Positions 44,626 to 53,939 are shown, numbered from the stretch's first letter. The stretch is 64,000 bases of DNA from Nocardioides marmorisolisilvae (GCF_031656915.1 NZ_CP134227.1:744001-808000), one strand, 5' to 3'. The notes: generated by a model not told the origin, from the sequence alone. Numbers and translations: made by a program.

Positions 44626-45497
44626 TGACCGACGAGCGCACTCTCGAGACCGTCCCCGGCGGTCTGCCCACCATGCTCAAGGCAGCGCTCCCGGTGCTGC
44701 CCGGGGTCAACCTGATCCCCGGCGTGGCCAAGAAGGGCGGCCCGCTTCCCGATCTGGTCCTCCACCGCCGTGCGGTGTCCGTCGACGCCTCGCACGTCAC
44801 GGCGTACGCCGGCGTCTGCGGGTTCGGACCGAGCGAGCACCTGCCGCTCCCCTATCTGCACATGCTGTCGTTCCCGCTGCAGATGGCGATCATGACCGAC
44901 GCATCGTTTCCGTTCCCCGCGATCGGCACTGTGCACCTGGCCAACGTGATCCACCAGGTGCGGCCGGTCTCCGCGCGCGAACGCTTCGACGTCACGGTCC
45001 GGGCGGCCGACCTGCGTCCGCACCCGAAGGGCAAGGTCTTCGACCTGCTCACCTCCGTCGCCAGCGACGGCGACACCGTGTGGGAGTCCACCTCGACCTA
45101 CTTGCGGCTCGGCAAGGGCGATGCTGCGGCCGAGACCGAGCGGGAGCCCTTCGACGTGGTCCCGGGCAACGGCGTCGAGTGGCGGCTGCCGGCCAACCTG
45201 GGTCGGCGCTACGCGGCCGTCTCGGGCGACCACAACCCGATCCACCTCTATCCGCTCACCGCGAAGGCGCTCGGGTTCAAGCAGCAGATCGCGCACGGCA
45301 TGTGGAGCCTGGCTCGATGTGTCGCCGCGGTCGACAGTCGGCTGCCCGACGAGGCCACCGTCGAGGTCGAGTTCAAGAAGCCGATCTTCCTGCCGGGGAA
45401 GGTCGCGTTCGGCTCCCACCTCGTCGAGGGCGGCATCGACTTCTCGCTGACCAGCCCGAAGAACGGCGCGCCCCACCTGGTGGGCCGGAGCCGCTGA
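44625..45497 (+). CDS. htdX: MaoC-like (R)-hydratase/dehydratase HtdX
   Basis: This 290-residue hot-dog-fold enzyme has the hydratase-2 motif YAAVSGDHNPIHLYPLTAKA (about 201-220), with Asp and His as the catalytic pair, then FKQQIAHGMWSLA. The N-terminal half is a second, degenerate hot-dog, giving the double-hot-dog layout. It hydrates or dehydrates 3-hydroxyacyl thioesters in the step next to FabG4. It starts inside the fabG4 stop (TGATG), so the two are translationally coupled, as in M. tuberculosis Rv0241c/Rv0242c. Confidence 0.9.
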   Translation: MTDERTLETVPGGLPTMLKAALPVLPGVNLIPGVAKKGGPLPDLVLHRRAVSVDASHVTAYAGVCGFGPSEHLPLPYLHMLSFPLQMAIMTDASFPFPAIGTVHLANVIHQVRPVSARERFDVTVRAADLRPHPKGKVFDLLTSVASDGDTVWESTSTYLRLGKGDAAAETEREPFDVVPGNGVEWRLPANLGRRYAAVSGDHNPIHLYPLTAKALGFKQQIAHGMWSLARCVAAVDSRLPDEATVEVEFKKPIFLPGKVAFGSHLVEGGIDFSLTSPKNGAPHLVGRSR

Positions 45498-45501
45498 CCG
45501 G

Positions 45502-46374
45502 TCACCGGGTCCGGGTGGGATCCACCTGCCGGATGAGGCCCTCCTGCGCGACGCTGGCCACCAGACGGCCGTCCTCGGTGAATACCCGTGCCATGGAGAG
45601 TCCCCGAGCCCCCGAGGCTGAGGGCGACACCTGGTCGTAGAGCCACCACTCGTCGGCGCGGAACGGCCGGTGGAACCAGATCGAGTGGTCCAGGGATGCG
45701 GCCTGCACCAGCGGCGAGGAGATGAAGACGCCGTGCGGGACCAGACTCGCGCCCAGCAGAGTCATGTCGCTGGCGTAGGTGAAGGCGGCCTGGTGCAGCA
45801 GCGGCTCGTCCGCCAGTCGACCGTTGACTCTGATCCACAGCCGCTGCCGCGCGGGCCGCTCGAGGTCCTCGAGCCCCCCGCCGGGTCGGGAGTCGCCCGC
45901 GAACCTCACCTCCAGCGCTGCCCACTCGCGCTCCCACTCCTCGTGGTCGCGGCCTGACTCAGGCGTCGCATCGACCAGGCTGCGGCACTGGTCCGGTGGG
46001 GGGACATCGGGCATCGCGTCCTGGTGGTCGAAGCCGCCCTCGTGCTTCTGGAAGCTCGCCGTGAGGCCGAAGATCGGACGCCCGTGCTGACGTGCCCGGA
46101 CCAGTCGGGTGGCGAAGCTGCGGCCGTCCCGCACGTCGTCTACGTCGTAGACGATCGGCACCGAGGTGTCTCCCGGGTGCAGGAAGTAGGCGTGCAGCGA
46201 GTGCGCGGTGAAGCCTTGGCCGACGGTCCGCGCACCAGCCACCAGCGCGTGCGCGGCGACCTGTCCCCCGAAGACACGCTGCATCATCGTGTCGGGCTGG
46301 CGCCCGCGGAAGAGGTTGTCCTCGATCGGCTCGAGGTCCAGCAGCTCGACGAGCTCCCCGACGTCGTGGGGCAT
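45502..46374 (-). CDS. tesB: Acyl-CoA thioesterase II
   Basis: The 290-residue double hot-dog thioesterase has RVFGGQVAAHAL (about 33-44), HSLHAYFLHPGD, and in the second half YASDMTLLGASLVPHG and SLDHSIWFHRPFRADEWWLY, the conserved TesB blocks including the active-site Asp. It hydrolyses medium- and long-chain acyl-CoA. The ATG at 46374 has AAGGAG about 5 nt upstream. It converges on htdX with 4 bp between the stop codons and so stands apart from that operon, but it sits beside other beta-oxidation genes. Confidence 0.9.
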   Translation of the reverse strand: MPHDVGELVELLDLEPIEDNLFRGRQPDTMMQRVFGGQVAAHALVAGARTVGQGFTAHSLHAYFLHPGDTSVPIVYDVDDVRDGRSFATRLVRARQHGRPIFGLTASFQKHEGGFDHQDAMPDVPPPDQCRSLVDATPESGRDHEEWEREWAALEVRFAGDSRPGGGLEDLERPARQRLWIRVNGRLADEPLLHQAAFTYASDMTLLGASLVPHGVFISSPLVQAASLDHSIWFHRPFRADEWWLYDQVSPSASGARGLSMARVFTEDGRLVASVAQEGLIRQVDPTRTR

Positions 46375-46428
46375 GCCTACTCCTTCTCGGGTCGGTACAC
46401 GGGATCGCCGGGGCGTCGACCTCTGCGG

Positions 46429-47343
46429 TCAGTCGTCATCGCCGTGCTCGAGGCCGGCGAGGAACTGCTCGAACTGCGCGCCGATCTCGTCCCCGGACGG
46501 TAGCGGCTGCTCGTCGGCGAGCAGGCTGGACCCGTGTCCGGCATTGAACGCGTCGTACTGCTGCTCGAGCCCCGCGACGACGTCGCGCACCTCGGGAGAC
46601 TCCGCGATCTGGGTGGCGATCTCGACCTGACGAGCCTCCCCCGCGGCGACCAGGGGCTGGAGGTCCCACTCGAGTCCGGTCACCTCCTCGACCCCCTCGA
46701 GCAGCGCGACGGCCGCCTGGGGATAGTCGAATTGGGCGAGGTAGTGCGGGATGTGCGCGACGAACCCCATCGCGTCGTATCCCCACTCACCCAGCCGCAG
46801 CTCGAGCAGGGCCTGCGCACTGCCGGGCACGCGGATCTCGCCGGACCAGATGTTCTCCCTGACCAGCAGCCGCTCGGCGGTAGCGTGGTTGGTGAGCTGG
46901 ACCGGGCGGGTGTGTGGCACTGCCATCGGTACCGAGCCCATCGAGACGACCAGCCGCACACCGAAGGCGTCGACGACGTCGCGGACCGCACGGGCGAACG
47001 CCTCCCACCGCACGTCGGGCTCCGGGCCGGCCAGGAGCAGATAGGCCTCGCCGCGCACGTCCGTCATCAGGCGTACGGCGAGTCGCGGCGCATCGTAGGA
47101 GTGGTACCTGTTCTCGTGGAACGACAGCGGCGGGCGACGGGCCCGATAGTCGTGCAGCTCGTCGACCTCGAAGCTGGCCACCACCCGGCCAGGATCCGAG
47201 TCACCGAGATGGGCGACCGCGAGGGCAGCCGCGTTGCCCGCGTCGAGGAAGCCGTCGAGCTGGACCACGAGCACCGGCCCGCCTGCGCGATCCTCGAGCT
47301 CGGGCACCTCGTCGACGATGTGCACCAGACGCTGCTGACTCAC
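46429..47343 (-). CDS. PAC2-family protein
   Basis: This 304-residue protein has the PAC2 core: VVQLDGFLDAGNAAALA (about 27-43), SFEVDELHDYRARRP, a middle GVRLVVSMGSVPMAVPHTRP and GFVAHIPHYLAQFDYP. PAC2 proteins resemble the eukaryotic and archaeal proteasome-assembly chaperones; in actinobacteria their role is not settled. Coding for a proteasome would fit, but none is in the window. The GTG at 47343 has AGGAGGA upstream and follows a TAGGCT element. Confidence 0.8.
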   Translation of the reverse strand: MSQQRLVHIVDEVPELEDRAGGPVLVVQLDGFLDAGNAAALAVAHLGDSDPGRVVASFEVDELHDYRARRPPLSFHENRYHSYDAPRLAVRLMTDVRGEAYLLLAGPEPDVRWEAFARAVRDVVDAFGVRLVVSMGSVPMAVPHTRPVQLTNHATAERLLVRENIWSGEIRVPGSAQALLELRLGEWGYDAMGFVAHIPHYLAQFDYPQAAVALLEGVEEVTGLEWDLQPLVAAGEARQVEIATQIAESPEVRDVVAGLEQQYDAFNAGHGSSLLADEQPLPSGDEIGAQFEQFLAGLEHGDDD

Positions 47344-47385
47344 GGGGTTCCTCCTGTTGCCTCGCCTCCAGCCTAGACGAGCACG

Positions 47386-48663
47386 TCAGCCGTAGATGCG
47401 TCGGATACGCGCCGCAGCGCGCTCGGCGAGCTGGTGGCTGTTCAGGCCGAGCACACGCTGGAGGACGGCGTCCTGTTGGTTGTCGCGGGTGCCGATCCCG
47501 CCGTTGTGGAACGCGTCCATCAGGGCCCACAGCGTCGACTCCCCGCGGGTCGCCGCGATGTAGTCGCACGCCATCCAGCTCAAGGCGTAGTGCCAGTCCT
47601 GGTCCGGGCCGTTGAAGCTCGACGACGCCGGCATCCCACCGATCGGCTCCCGTGCCCGGGTGAGCGCGACCGAAGCGATCCGTCGCTGGTCGCGCGGCAG
47701 TGGACGAGCGCCCATGTACTCGGCGATCCCCTCGGCGAACCAGACCGGCGCACCGTCGTCACGCGGGCCCAGCGCGACGTGGGTGAGCTCGTGGCGCACG
47801 ATCCGCCCGAGGAACGGCTGCCCGGCGCCGAGCGAGCTCGGCAGCAGGGTGAACCGCATGCCGACGGTCCGTTCCCGCGACCCGTTCTCCGAGCGCACCG
47901 GGAAGGTGAGGGCACCGAGGTGTCCGATGTTGCCGCCCGGTACGCCGGCGAAGGAGTTCAGCACCACCCTGTTCTCGAAGCAGTACACGACGACCCGGCC
48001 GGGCCAGCTGAACGGCAGTCCGGCCTGCACATCGTGCACCCCCGCCGCGACGACGGGCAGGATCCGGTCGGCGTCGGCGGCGGTGCTCCGACCGAACACG
48101 CCGAGGACCCCGTGGCTGCGACGTACGACAACCCGGACGAGGTCCCAGGGAGCCGGATCGTAGCCAGGGAACAGCGCACCGGTCCGGGTCCGGTCCGCGA
48201 CGATCATCAGCTGGCCGTGCCGTTGCGCGAAGACGAAGCCGGTGGTGCGACGTACCGGCCCGGTGTCGAACCCGCGCAGCTCGGTGACCTGCTGCACTCG
48301 TGGGATCCGTGCGCGTGCACCGAGCCCGGGCTCCGCCAGCCGGCCGGGCCAGGTTCGGTCGGTCACGACGTAGCGGAACCGTGCGAGGGGCAGCTGGACC
48401 ATGTTGGCGAAGTAGCGCCGCTGGCGGGCGACGAACGCCTTGTCACCCCGCGCAACGCCCTGCATGAAGAGCGCCTCGTCATGGGTGCGGATGCCCTTGG
48501 CGCGTACGTCGAGGAGGTGCTGCTCCTGGGCCCGCAGCCAGCCCGGGTCGTTCGCCGGGTAGGGGCTATCCGACGCGCACGCACCCAGTGCCATCAGCCC
48601 GGGCAGTACCAACAGCAGCAGGAGCAGACGGCGCGACAGCTGCCCCCGCGCGGGACTGGGCAC
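47386..48663 (-). CDS. Lipoprotein with HExxH metallopeptidase-like domain
   Basis: The 425-residue protein has a Sec signal with lipobox LGAC (Cys29 acylated), a beta-rich middle, and HELTH at 291-295 followed by FAEGIAEY with Glu311. The pattern HExxH...E is that of gluzincin zinc peptidases of the peptidase-MA type. All three zinc ligands and the catalytic Glu are present, so activity is plausible, outside the membrane. The upstream part (about 40-230) resembles NTF2-like or sensor segments and was not identified. It begins 4 bp after the dxs stop. Confidence 0.65.
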   Translation of the reverse strand: MPSPARGQLSRRLLLLLLVLPGLMALGACASDSPYPANDPGWLRAQEQHLLDVRAKGIRTHDEALFMQGVARGDKAFVARQRRYFANMVQLPLARFRYVVTDRTWPGRLAEPGLGARARIPRVQQVTELRGFDTGPVRRTTGFVFAQRHGQLMIVADRTRTGALFPGYDPAPWDLVRVVVRRSHGVLGVFGRSTAADADRILPVVAAGVHDVQAGLPFSWPGRVVVYCFENRVVLNSFAGVPGGNIGHLGALTFPVRSENGSRERTVGMRFTLLPSSLGAGQPFLGRIVRHELTHVALGPRDDGAPVWFAEGIAEYMGARPLPRDQRRIASVALTRAREPIGGMPASSSFNGPDQDWHYALSWMACDYIAATRGESTLWALMDAFHNGGIGTRDNQQDAVLQRVLGLNSHQLAERAAARIRRIYG

Positions 48664-48667
48664 GTCG

Positions 48668-50572
48668 TTAGTCCAGATCGAGGAGCGCCGGGATGGTGCC
48701 CACCTCGTCGAGGGCGGTGACGTCCTCGACGATGCTGCGGGCGATGGCCTGGGCGGTCAGGCCGATCCGCTCCAGGATGGCGTCACGCTTCGCGTGGTCC
48801 AGGAACTCCTGCGGGATCCCGTGCAACCGGAACGGCGTGCGCACCCCGTCGTCGGTGAGCAGCTGAAGCAGGTTCGCCCCGAAACCGCCGACCCGGCCGT
48901 TGTCCTCGACGCTGACCACGAGGCGGTGCCGCCCGGCCAGGTCGACCAGCGCGTGGTCGATCGGCTTGATCCAGCGCGGGTCCACCACGGTGACGCCGAT
49001 TCCCTGGTCGACGAGCCGGCCGGCGACCTCGACGGCCATCGCCACCATCGAGCCGGCCGCGACCAACAGCACGTCTTGGGCGCCCGTTCGGACCATCACG
49101 TCGCAGCCCCCGGCACGGTCCACCCGCTCGAGGTCCGGGTTCGGCGGGCCCTTGGGGAGCCGGAGCACCGTGGGGGCGTCGTCGACGCCGACCGCCTCCC
49201 GGAGCAGCTCGCGGACCCGAGCGCCGTCCCGAGGTGCGGCCAGGCGGATGCCCGGCACCACCTGCAGGATCGACATATCCCACATGCCGTTGTGGCTCGG
49301 GCCGTCGTCGCCGGTGACCCCCGCACGGTCCAGGACGAAGGTGACGCCGCAGCGATGCAGCGCGACGTCCATCAGCACCTGGTCGAAGGCGCGGTTGAGG
49401 AAGGTCGCGTAGATCGCGACCACGGGGTGCATACCGCCCATGGCCAGGCCTGCAGCGCTGGTCACCGCGTGCTGCTCGGCGATGCCCACGTCGAAGGTGC
49501 GGTCCGGGTACGCCGCGGCGAACCGGTCCAGGCCGACCGGGTAGAGCATCGCGGCGGTGATCGCGACGATGTCCTTGCGCTCGGCACCGAGCGCGACCAT
49601 CTCCTCGGCGAAGAAGTCGGTCCAGGTGCGCCCCTTCGGCCGGGCCTCTCCGGTCTCGACGTCGAACGCGCCGACCTGGTGGAGCTGGTCGACCTCGTTG
49701 CGCTGAGCAGGGTCGTAGCCGAAGCCCTTCTGGGTGATCACGTGGACGATCACCGGGCCACCGAACCGCTTGGCCTGGGTGAGCGCCTGCTCCACGGCCA
49801 CTCGGTCGTGGCCGTCCACGGGACCGACGTACTTCAGGCCGAGGTCCTCGAAGAGGCCCTGGGGGGCCAGCGCGTCCTTCATGCCCTTCTTCATGGCGTG
49901 CAGCGCGTCGTACACGGCCGGCCCGACGCCGCGGACGCCATTGAGCTTGGTCTTGACGAGATCGAGGACCTGCTCGTAGCGCGGGTTGGTGCGCAGCGTG
50001 GTCAGGTGGTTGGCCAGTCCCCCGACGGTCGGCATGTAGGAGCGGCCGTTGTCGTTGACGACCATCACCAGCTTGCGGTCCGGGGCGGCCGCGATGTTGT
50101 TCAGCGCCTCCCAGGCCATCCCGCCGGTGAGCGCGCCGTCACCGATGACCGCGACCACGTGCCGGCTCTCGCCGCGGATCGCGTAGGCCTTGGCCAAACC
50201 GTCGGCGTAGGACAGCGACGTCGATGCGTGCGAGTTCTCCACCAGGTCGTGCTCGGACTCGGCCCGGTTCGGGTAGCCGGAGAGGCCCCCCTCGGTGCGC
50301 AGCGTGTCGAAGTCCGCGGCACGTCCGGTGAGCATCTTGTGGACATAGGCCTGGTGACCGGTGTCGAAGACGACCTTGTCCCGCGGTGAGTCGAAGACGC
50401 GATGGATCGCGATCGTCAGCTCCACGACGCCGAGGTTCGGACCGAGGTGCCCGCCGCGGGGCGCGCACGTCCGGATCAGCTCGTCGCGGATCTCGGTCGC
50501 CAGCTCCTCGAGCGCGCGGTCATCGAGCCCGCGCAGGTCAGCGGGGCCCGAGATCTTCGCGAGATGCGCCAT
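48668..50572 (-). CDS. dxs: 1-deoxy-D-xylulose-5-phosphate synthase
   Basis: Dxs makes the first metabolite of the MEP isoprenoid pathway from pyruvate and glyceraldehyde 3-phosphate. The 634-residue enzyme has the thiamine-diphosphate motif [16 protein letters not shown]...NDNGRSY (about 142-180), the N-terminal [14 protein letters not shown] and [11 protein letters not shown] blocks. The transketolase-like [18 protein letters not shown] and the C-terminal domain [10 protein letters not shown] follow. Length and motifs are standard. The ATG at 50572 lies 8 nt after a TAAACT element. Confidence 0.97.
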   Translation of the reverse strand: MAHLAKISGPADLRGLDDRALEELATEIRDELIRTCAPRGGHLGPNLGVVELTIAIHRVFDSPRDKVVFDTGHQAYVHKMLTGRAADFDTLRTEGGLSGYPNRAESEHDLVENSHASTSLSYADGLAKAYAIRGESRHVVAVIGDGALTGGMAWEALNNIAAAPDRKLVMVVNDNGRSYMPTVGGLANHLTTLRTNPRYEQVLDLVKTKLNGVRGVGPAVYDALHAMKKGMKDALAPQGLFEDLGLKYVGPVDGHDRVAVEQALTQAKRFGGPVIVHVITQKGFGYDPAQRNEVDQLHQVGAFDVETGEARPKGRTWTDFFAEEMVALGAERKDIVAITAAMLYPVGLDRFAAAYPDRTFDVGIAEQHAVTSAAGLAMGGMHPVVAIYATFLNRAFDQVLMDVALHRCGVTFVLDRAGVTGDDGPSHNGMWDMSILQVVPGIRLAAPRDGARVRELLREAVGVDDAPTVLRLPKGPPNPDLERVDRAGGCDVMVRTGAQDVLLVAAGSMVAMAVEVAGRLVDQGIGVTVVDPRWIKPIDHALVDLAGRHRLVVSVEDNGRVGGFGANLLQLLTDDGVRTPFRLHGIPQEFLDHAKRDAILERIGLTAQAIARSIVEDVTALDEVGTIPALLDLD

Positions 50573-50603
50573 GGCACCACAGTTTAGTGGCCGGACCGTG
50601 CGC

Positions 50604-51518
50604 TCAGCGCAACTCGGTCACCGCGATGGCCGGCTCGACCAGGCTCCCGAGCCAGATCCGGCCCTGATGCTCCCTGACTCCGGTGACCATGTGGTAGCCC
50701 GACGGGTCGCAGTCGACGTCGTGCACCAGGCCCCCGTCGGCGTCGTAGGCCTGTACCCGCGCGGTCCGCTTCGGCTTGGGCTGCAACGGCTCCGGGATCC
50801 GGGTGACCATCCGGCGGACGCCGGCCGGAGCGCGGTGCTGGAGCACCTCCACCACGGGGTCGCGGGGGGAGGCGATCGTGACCCAGACCAGACCGTCGCT
50901 GCCCAGCGCGATGTTGTCCGGGTAGCCCGGCAGGTCCCGGGCCAGGAAGTCTCGCTCGCCGCTGCGCGGACCGCTCAGCCACAGGCGTACGACGGTCCGC
51001 GCGCCGGTCTCGGCGACCGCGACCCAGGACTCGTCCGGAGCCAGCGCGACCCCGTTGGCGAAGGCGAGCCCGTCGAGGTGGACCTCGACCTCCCCGCCGA
51101 CCCGCCGGCACAGCAACCGGCCGGTGCGGGTGTTCTGGACGAAGTCGTCCTTCCACCGGTCGATGGAGTACTTCGTGCTGCTGTCGGAGAACCAGATGTC
51201 GCCGTTGCGTGCCACCGCGGCGTTGTTGCAGAACACCATCGGTCGCCCGGCAACCGTCTCGACGAGGCGTTCGACGCCGCCGCTTCGGTCCATCGCGAGG
51301 AGGCCGAGCCGGGCATCGGCGACCAGGATGCGGTCGTCGTACAGCTCGAGACCGAGAGGGCGGCCGCCGGTGTTGCCGATGCGGTCGATGCGACCGCCGT
51401 CGGCGCGCACCCGGAAGACATTGCCGTCCTCGGTGCCGGTCCATACGTCGCCGCGTGCGTCGACGACGACGTCCTCCGCGCCCGTGCCCGGCAGTGCTGT
51501 CACGGTGAGTTGGTGCAT
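50604..51518 (-). CDS. Beta-propeller protein, SMP-30/strictosidine-synthase-like
   Basis: The 304-residue protein has repeated blade signatures ([71 protein letters not shown]). [11 protein letters not shown]-type and NI-x-x-G-x-DG motifs characterise the SMP-30/gluconolactonase and strictosidine-synthase-like six-bladed propellers. It is probably a calcium-dependent lactonase or esterase; substrate unknown. No signal peptide. The ATG has TAGCGT (51530-51525) six bases upstream, a leaderless arrangement. Confidence 0.75.
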   Translation of the reverse strand: MHQLTVTALPGTGAEDVVVDARGDVWTGTEDGNVFRVRADGGRIDRIGNTGGRPLGLELYDDRILVADARLGLLAMDRSGGVERLVETVAGRPMVFCNNAAVARNGDIWFSDSSTKYSIDRWKDDFVQNTRTGRLLCRRVGGEVEVHLDGLAFANGVALAPDESWVAVAETGARTVVRLWLSGPRSGERDFLARDLPGYPDNIALGSDGLVWVTIASPRDPVVEVLQHRAPAGVRRMVTRIPEPLQPKPKRTARVQAYDADGGLVHDVDCDPSGYHMVTGVREHQGRIWLGSLVEPAIAVTELR

Positions 51519-51527
51519 CCCGCCACG

Positions 51528-51977
51528 CTACTGCGTCGGGTGGGCGCCGTCGGCGTCCCGCAGTGCCCGGTAGAAGTCGGAGGCGAGGAACTGGGGCAGG
51601 AACTCGCGGGTGGAGTCGGCCAGGTCGAGGCCGGGGATGTCCTCGGGCGGGACGAACACGATCTGGCGGCCCTCGCCCACCACGATGTCGTCGTCGGTCA
51701 GCCGCGTGTGCGCGCCGTAGACGTGGTAGCTGCCGTGGTAGCCGTCGGGATAGGTGAACTCGGCCTCGATGCAGAGGGTCAGCTCGCCCGGTTGCAGCCG
51801 CAGGCCCGTCTCCTCCTCGAGCTCGCGGTAGGCCGCCGCCTCGAACTCCTCGCCGTCCTCGACGTGGCCACCGACCATTCCCCACTGGTCGGGGGCGCGG
51901 GGGGCGCCCTCGTCCCGCTCCTGCAGCAGGACGCTGCCGTGCTCGTCCACGAGCAGGATCACCGCGAGACGCTCCAT
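51528..51977 (-). CDS. Nudix hydrolase
   Basis: The 149-residue protein contains a complete Nudix box, GHVEDGEEFEAAAYRELEEE followed by TGL (about 37-59), which binds the metal that cleaves an X-linked nucleoside diphosphate. Substrate is unknown; the short N- and C-terminal parts give no specificity. The ATG at 51977 is used because the conserved strand RLAVILLVDEHGSVLL starts there; a 32-residue extension upstream overlaps the next gene. It lies 7 bp after the MTH1187-family gene stop. Confidence 0.85.
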   Translation of the reverse strand: MERLAVILLVDEHGSVLLQERDEGAPRAPDQWGMVGGHVEDGEEFEAAAYRELEEETGLRLQPGELTLCIEAEFTYPDGYHGSYHVYGAHTRLTDDDIVVGEGRQIVFVPPEDIPGLDLADSTREFLPQFLASDFYRALRDADGAHPTQ

Positions 51978-51984
51978 CGCGCGT

Positions 51985-52311
51985 CTACTCGGCCGACGCT
52001 GTCGGGCCGGTGGCACGCAGGTGCTCCTCCACCCGCTCGACCTTCGCGGTGAGCTGCCCGGTGTCGTGGCCACGGCGCAGGTCGGCCTTCAGGACCAGCC
52101 CGACCCGGGGCGAGGTCTCGGCGACCTTGAAGACCGCCTGCTTGACGACCGCCATCACCTCGTCCCACTCCCCCTCGATGTTGGTGAACATCGCGTTGGT
52201 CTCATGCGGAAGCCCGGAGGCGCGGATCACGCCGACGGCCTCGGCCACGGACTCGCTGACGCCACCGGTCTCGTCGGCGCCGGAGGGACTGATGCTGATT
52301 GCCACGATCAT
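51985..52311 (-). CDS. MTH1187/YkoF-like thiamine-binding protein
   Basis: The 108-residue protein is of the MTH1187 (DUF77) type: MIVAISISPSGADETGGVSE start, a middle HETNAMFTNIEGEWDEVMAVVKQ, and VGLVLKADLRRG. Members of this family form ferredoxin-like tetramers and bind thiamine or its relatives. It neighbours a YjbQ-type gene, another small family linked to thiamine phosphate, 36 bp upstream. Role is inferred from family and context. Confidence 0.75.
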   Translation of the reverse strand: MIVAISISPSGADETGGVSESVAEAVGVIRASGLPHETNAMFTNIEGEWDEVMAVVKQAVFKVAETSPRVGLVLKADLRRGHDTGQLTAKVERVEEHLRATGPTASAE

Positions 52312-52347
52312 GGTGCCACTGTGCCATCCCGCCACGGCACCGTCGGC

Positions 52348-52761
52348 TCACCCCTGGAGGAAGGACAGCCGGATCTCGCGCTCGGTGTTGTCGACGTTGA
52401 GGTCGACCAGGCAGATGCTCTGCCAGGTGCCGAGCTGGAGGCGACCCGCGAGCACCGGCACGGTCGCGTACGGCGGCAGCAGCGCTGGCATCACGTGCGA
52501 CCGGCCGTGACCGCGTGAACCGTGCCGGTGCCGCCACCGGTCGTCAGCGGGGAGCAGCTCGCCGAGGGCGGCCAGCAGGTCGTCGTCGGACCCGGCGCCG
52601 GTCTCGATGATCGCCAGGCCTGCGGTGGCGTGCGGCACGAAAACGTGGAGCAGCCCGTCGGCACCCTCGGCCTCCTCAGCCAGGAAGCGCCGACAGCGGT
52701 CGGTCAGATCGATGACGACGTCGTCGCCTCCCGTGTGGGTGCGGTGGGTCTGCGACCTCAT
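52348..52761 (-). CDS. yjbQ: YjbQ/UPF0047-family protein
   Basis: This 137-residue protein has the family core: DDVVIDLTDRCRRFL, GLLHVFVPHATAGLAIIE, LPADDRWRHRHGSRGHGRSHV, and a C-terminal LGTWQSICLVDLN. The conserved His residues in PHATAG and the GHGRSH loop form the metal/substrate site of YjbQ proteins, which have weak thiamine-phosphate synthase activity. The ATG at 52761 is the first start in frame. It precedes the MTH1187-family gene on the same strand. Confidence 0.85.
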   Translation of the reverse strand: MRSQTHRTHTGGDDVVIDLTDRCRRFLAEEAEGADGLLHVFVPHATAGLAIIETGAGSDDDLLAALGELLPADDRWRHRHGSRGHGRSHVMPALLPPYATVPVLAGRLQLGTWQSICLVDLNVDNTEREIRLSFLQG

Positions 52762-52770
52762 GGTCCCTCC

Positions 52771-52992
52771 TCACGCTCCCGGGCGACGGTCCGGCGGGAG
52801 CAGCTTGTGGGTGCCGTCGCACCACGGAAGGGTCCCACTCCGACTGCAGCGGCACACCGCACTGACCGGTCGCTCGGTCTCGTGGCGGCTGCCGTCTGCC
52901 GCCACGACGACGTGTTTCCCCCGCAGCAGCAACGGACCACCAGGGCAGACCTCGACCGTCGGCGCGACCGGCTGCTCCTCCCCGCCCGGCAT
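52771..52992 (-). CDS. CDGSH iron-sulfur protein
   Basis: In only 73 residues it carries one complete CDGSH motif, CRCSRSGTLPWCDGTH (about 47-62): C-x-C-x2-S-x3-P-x-C-D-G-T-H, the three Cys and one His ligands of a labile [2Fe-2S] cluster. Such mini-proteins carry electrons or clusters. The ATG at 52992 shares a base with the stop of the haem-oxygenase-like gene (TGATG), so the two are translated together. It is a natural candidate as electron donor to that enzyme. Confidence 0.9.
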   Translation of the reverse strand: MPGGEEQPVAPTVEVCPGGPLLLRGKHVVVAADGSRHETERPVSAVCRCSRSGTLPWCDGTHKLLPPDRRPGA

Positions 52993-53939
52993 CACGCGGA
53001 CTCGCCCCACTGGGTGAGCATCCGGCGGGCGTAGCGGTCCTCCAGGTCCAGGCAGGTCTGCGCGCCGTGCAGGACCTGCCCCACGAGTGCGGGGGTCCGA
53101 CCCAGGAGCGGCCCGCAGATCGACCGCAGCACCAGCTGCTCGTGCACGGCGTCCGCGACCACGTGCTCGTCGTAGTACTCGGCGGTCTCCTCCGGGAAGC
53201 CCAGCCGTCTCAGGCCCTGCGCCATCCAACGCGAGGGCAGCGAGCTGGTCATCTCGAAGGCGGCGAGGTGTCCGAGGGCGGCCCCACGCAGCCGCCGGTG
53301 CAGCCCGAAGAGCGACATGGCGTTGTTCATCTCGAGGATCTCGACCGGCGCCTCGTTGACGAACCAGCCGTACTCCGAGGGGATGCCCGCGGCCTGGAGT
53401 GCGCGGGCGAACAGGCCAGCGTGCAGGCGGGACGGGTCGCCGCCGCCGTACTCGTCGTACTGCAGCTCGACGAGCGCAGCGCGGCCCGCCACATCCAGGC
53501 GCGGGACCACCCAGGTCTGCGGGTCCGACTCCTTGAGGTGGTAGACCGACCGGTGGGCGAGCAGCTCGCGCACCTGCTCGACGGTGGCACTGCGCTGCAC
53601 GTGGCGCGCGAGCGATGGACCCTCGTGCCCCTCGACGAGCTCGGTGAGCGTGGCGATGGGCTCGTCGCCCGGCTCGACCACCGCAAGCCGCTGCGCCAGT
53701 CGGCCCTCGAAGTCCTGCTCGAGCCGGCGGCGGACCCCGATCAGCCCCGGGTCCCACTCCCAGTGGTCGGCGACGTCCTCGAACCCCTGGTAGTGCAGCT
53801 CGTAGGCCGCCCAGAGCACGATCTGCTCGTCGTCGACGCCGTCGGGGCGCAGATCCTGCAGCCCGTCGAGGGAGGTGTCGGAGTGAATGCGGGCGAACAC
53901 CTCGGCGCTCAGCGTGCCTCGCGGCTTCGGGGTCAGCAC
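52992..53939 (-). CDS. Haem-oxygenase-like iron-containing redox enzyme (HDO type)
   Basis: This 315-residue helical protein has the features of the Haem_oxygenas_2 group: an early AAYELHYQGFEDVADHWEWD, a central FVNEAPVEILEMNNAMSLFGLH, and late AAFEMTSSLPSRW and YYDEHVVADAVHEQLV. Its conserved Glu, His and Asp suit a non-haem diiron centre, as in UndA- or CADD-type oxidases. The substrate is unknown. The GTG at 53939 overlaps the end of the upstream methyltransferase gene, and its stop overlaps the CDGSH start. N-terminal extension upstream of 53939 lacks support. Confidence 0.75.
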   Translation of the reverse strand: MLTPKPRGTLSAEVFARIHSDTSLDGLQDLRPDGVDDEQIVLWAAYELHYQGFEDVADHWEWDPGLIGVRRRLEQDFEGRLAQRLAVVEPGDEPIATLTELVEGHEGPSLARHVQRSATVEQVRELLAHRSVYHLKESDPQTWVVPRLDVAGRAALVELQYDEYGGGDPSRLHAGLFARALQAAGIPSEYGWFVNEAPVEILEMNNAMSLFGLHRRLRGAALGHLAAFEMTSSLPSRWMAQGLRRLGFPEETAEYYDEHVVADAVHEQLVLRSICGPLLGRTPALVGQVLHGAQTCLDLEDRYARRMLTQWGESA

